Assembly: GCA_038318235.1 (NCBI GenBank)
Contig: JBBQBY010000466.1
Span: forward strand, 1-5,567
DNA length: 5,567 bases
Direction: 5' to 3'
DNA from: JAPLGZ01 sp038318235
GTDB taxonomy: Bacteria > Chloroflexota > Anaerolineae > Caldilineales > Caldilineaceae
Part shown: positions 5,341-5,567 of the stretch, piece by piece
Layout of the letters: every line of letters starts with the position of its first letter
Numbering within the stretch: the first letter of the stretch is position 1
Position numbers and translations under genes: made by a program
The notes under the pieces: generated by a model
Told to the model about the DNA's origin: nothing
Databases searched by the model: none
Seen by the model: only the letters and a program-made list of their open reading frames with translations

Positions 5341-5490
5341 TTAAGGCCATGTCAATGAAATAAGGATCCAGTGTTTGCCGAACAAAATCATGCGTAGGTG
5401 CGTGCTTTTAGCCGCATGTTCTGCGTATACCCCAATTGTGCGGCTAAAAGCACGCACCTACTGGATCCTTTATGCTTTGATGGCGCCTAA
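5341..5490 (-). mobile_element. Element B copy 2: about 150-bp palindromic repeat element, inverted relative to copy 1
   Basis: The reverse complement matches 711-859 through the loop, both flanks and the ends, with about nine differences in the core. The central stem is 22 bp and perfect (5395-5416 against 5439-5460). Compared with copy 1, the base pair at 5408/5447 is T-A where copy 1 has G-C (754/793), so two substitutions have kept the stem intact. The AAGGATCC pair recurs, with its GGATCC cores at 5364-5369 and 5463-5468. The outward TTGACA (complement of 5350-5355) faces the nucleotidyltransferase gene. TTAAGGC at 5341-5347 recurs at 5492-5498 just beyond the right end, which may be a duplication or chance. 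There is no coding content. The element starts 68 bases upstream of the nucleotidyltransferase start codon. Confidence 0.85.
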
Positions 5491-5547
5491 GTTAAGGCTA
5501 CGTAGGTGGGGGGTTTTAAAGCACGAGGATTGGGGATACCACCAAAC

Positions 5548-5567
5548 ATGAGTTTACAAACACACCC
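5548..5567 (+). CDS. Possible start of a plus-strand gene running off the window
   Basis: An ATG at 5548 opens a frame reading MSLQTHP to the window edge. The purine-rich GGGG at 5532-5535 is 12 bases upstream, rather far for a Shine-Dalgarno site. It could be the start of the next gene, but seven codons cannot support this strongly. The 57 bases between element B copy 2 and this ATG show nothing else that I can identify. Confidence 0.22.

Overview
The window looks like bacterial accessory DNA, most plausibly from a member of the Chloroflexota, though this is an inference of moderate strength. The reasons are a GC content that looks near 50%, a secreted modular glycosidase ending in an 'hhLPxV' tail of a kind I associate with exported Chloroflexota proteins, and intergenic regions full of small palindromic elements. 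No 16S rRNA or other taxonomic marker is present.

Layout, left to right. Positions 1-162 hold the 3' end of an unidentified plus-strand gene. Positions 176-556 hold a plus-strand Gfo/Idh/MocA-type oxidoreductase that has lost its whole middle in frame: the NAD-binding start is joined directly to the C-terminal strand/helix region. Positions 557-954 have no gene but hold two different miniature transposon-like elements back to back. Element A (562-691) has 22-bp perfect terminal inverted repeats and an 8-bp target duplication that includes the oxidoreductase stop codon. Element B copy 1 (711-859) carries a 21-bp perfect stem. A complete sugar isomerase/epimerase-type TIM-barrel gene follows at 955-1794 (+). 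It converges on a long minus-strand gene for a membrane-anchored DUF4038/GH140-like glycosidase (1864-3693). The two genes are separated by a 21-bp-stem hairpin built from 8-bp tandem repeats, and this hairpin also encodes the last residues of the glycosidase. Upstream of the glycosidase on the minus strand is an overlapping pair: a glucose-1-phosphate cytidylyltransferase-like sugar nucleotidyltransferase (4463-5272) and a PIG-L/LmbE-type deacetylase (3816-4469). Element B copy 2 (5341-5490) lies just upstream of that pair, inverted relative to copy 1. The last 77 bases may hold the first codons of another plus-strand gene.

How the genes may work together. The minus-strand pair looks like a piece of a nucleotide-sugar or surface-glycan pathway: activation of a sugar-1-phosphate, with deacetylation of an amino-sugar intermediate. 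The plus-strand oxidoreductase remnant and isomerase look like part of a sugar/polyol catabolic route of the inositol-dehydrogenase plus IolE/IolI-like kind, now incomplete at this site. The glycosidase could supply sugars from outside the cell. These links are inferred from gene families and proximity only.

The most notable signal is the non-coding DNA. The two element B copies differ by a substitution pair that keeps the stem paired (G-C in one, T-A in the other). Both stand in the same orientation relative to the gene downstream of them, and together they bracket a block of about 4.5 kb as an inverted pair. No transposase, CRISPR array, tRNA or rRNA was found.
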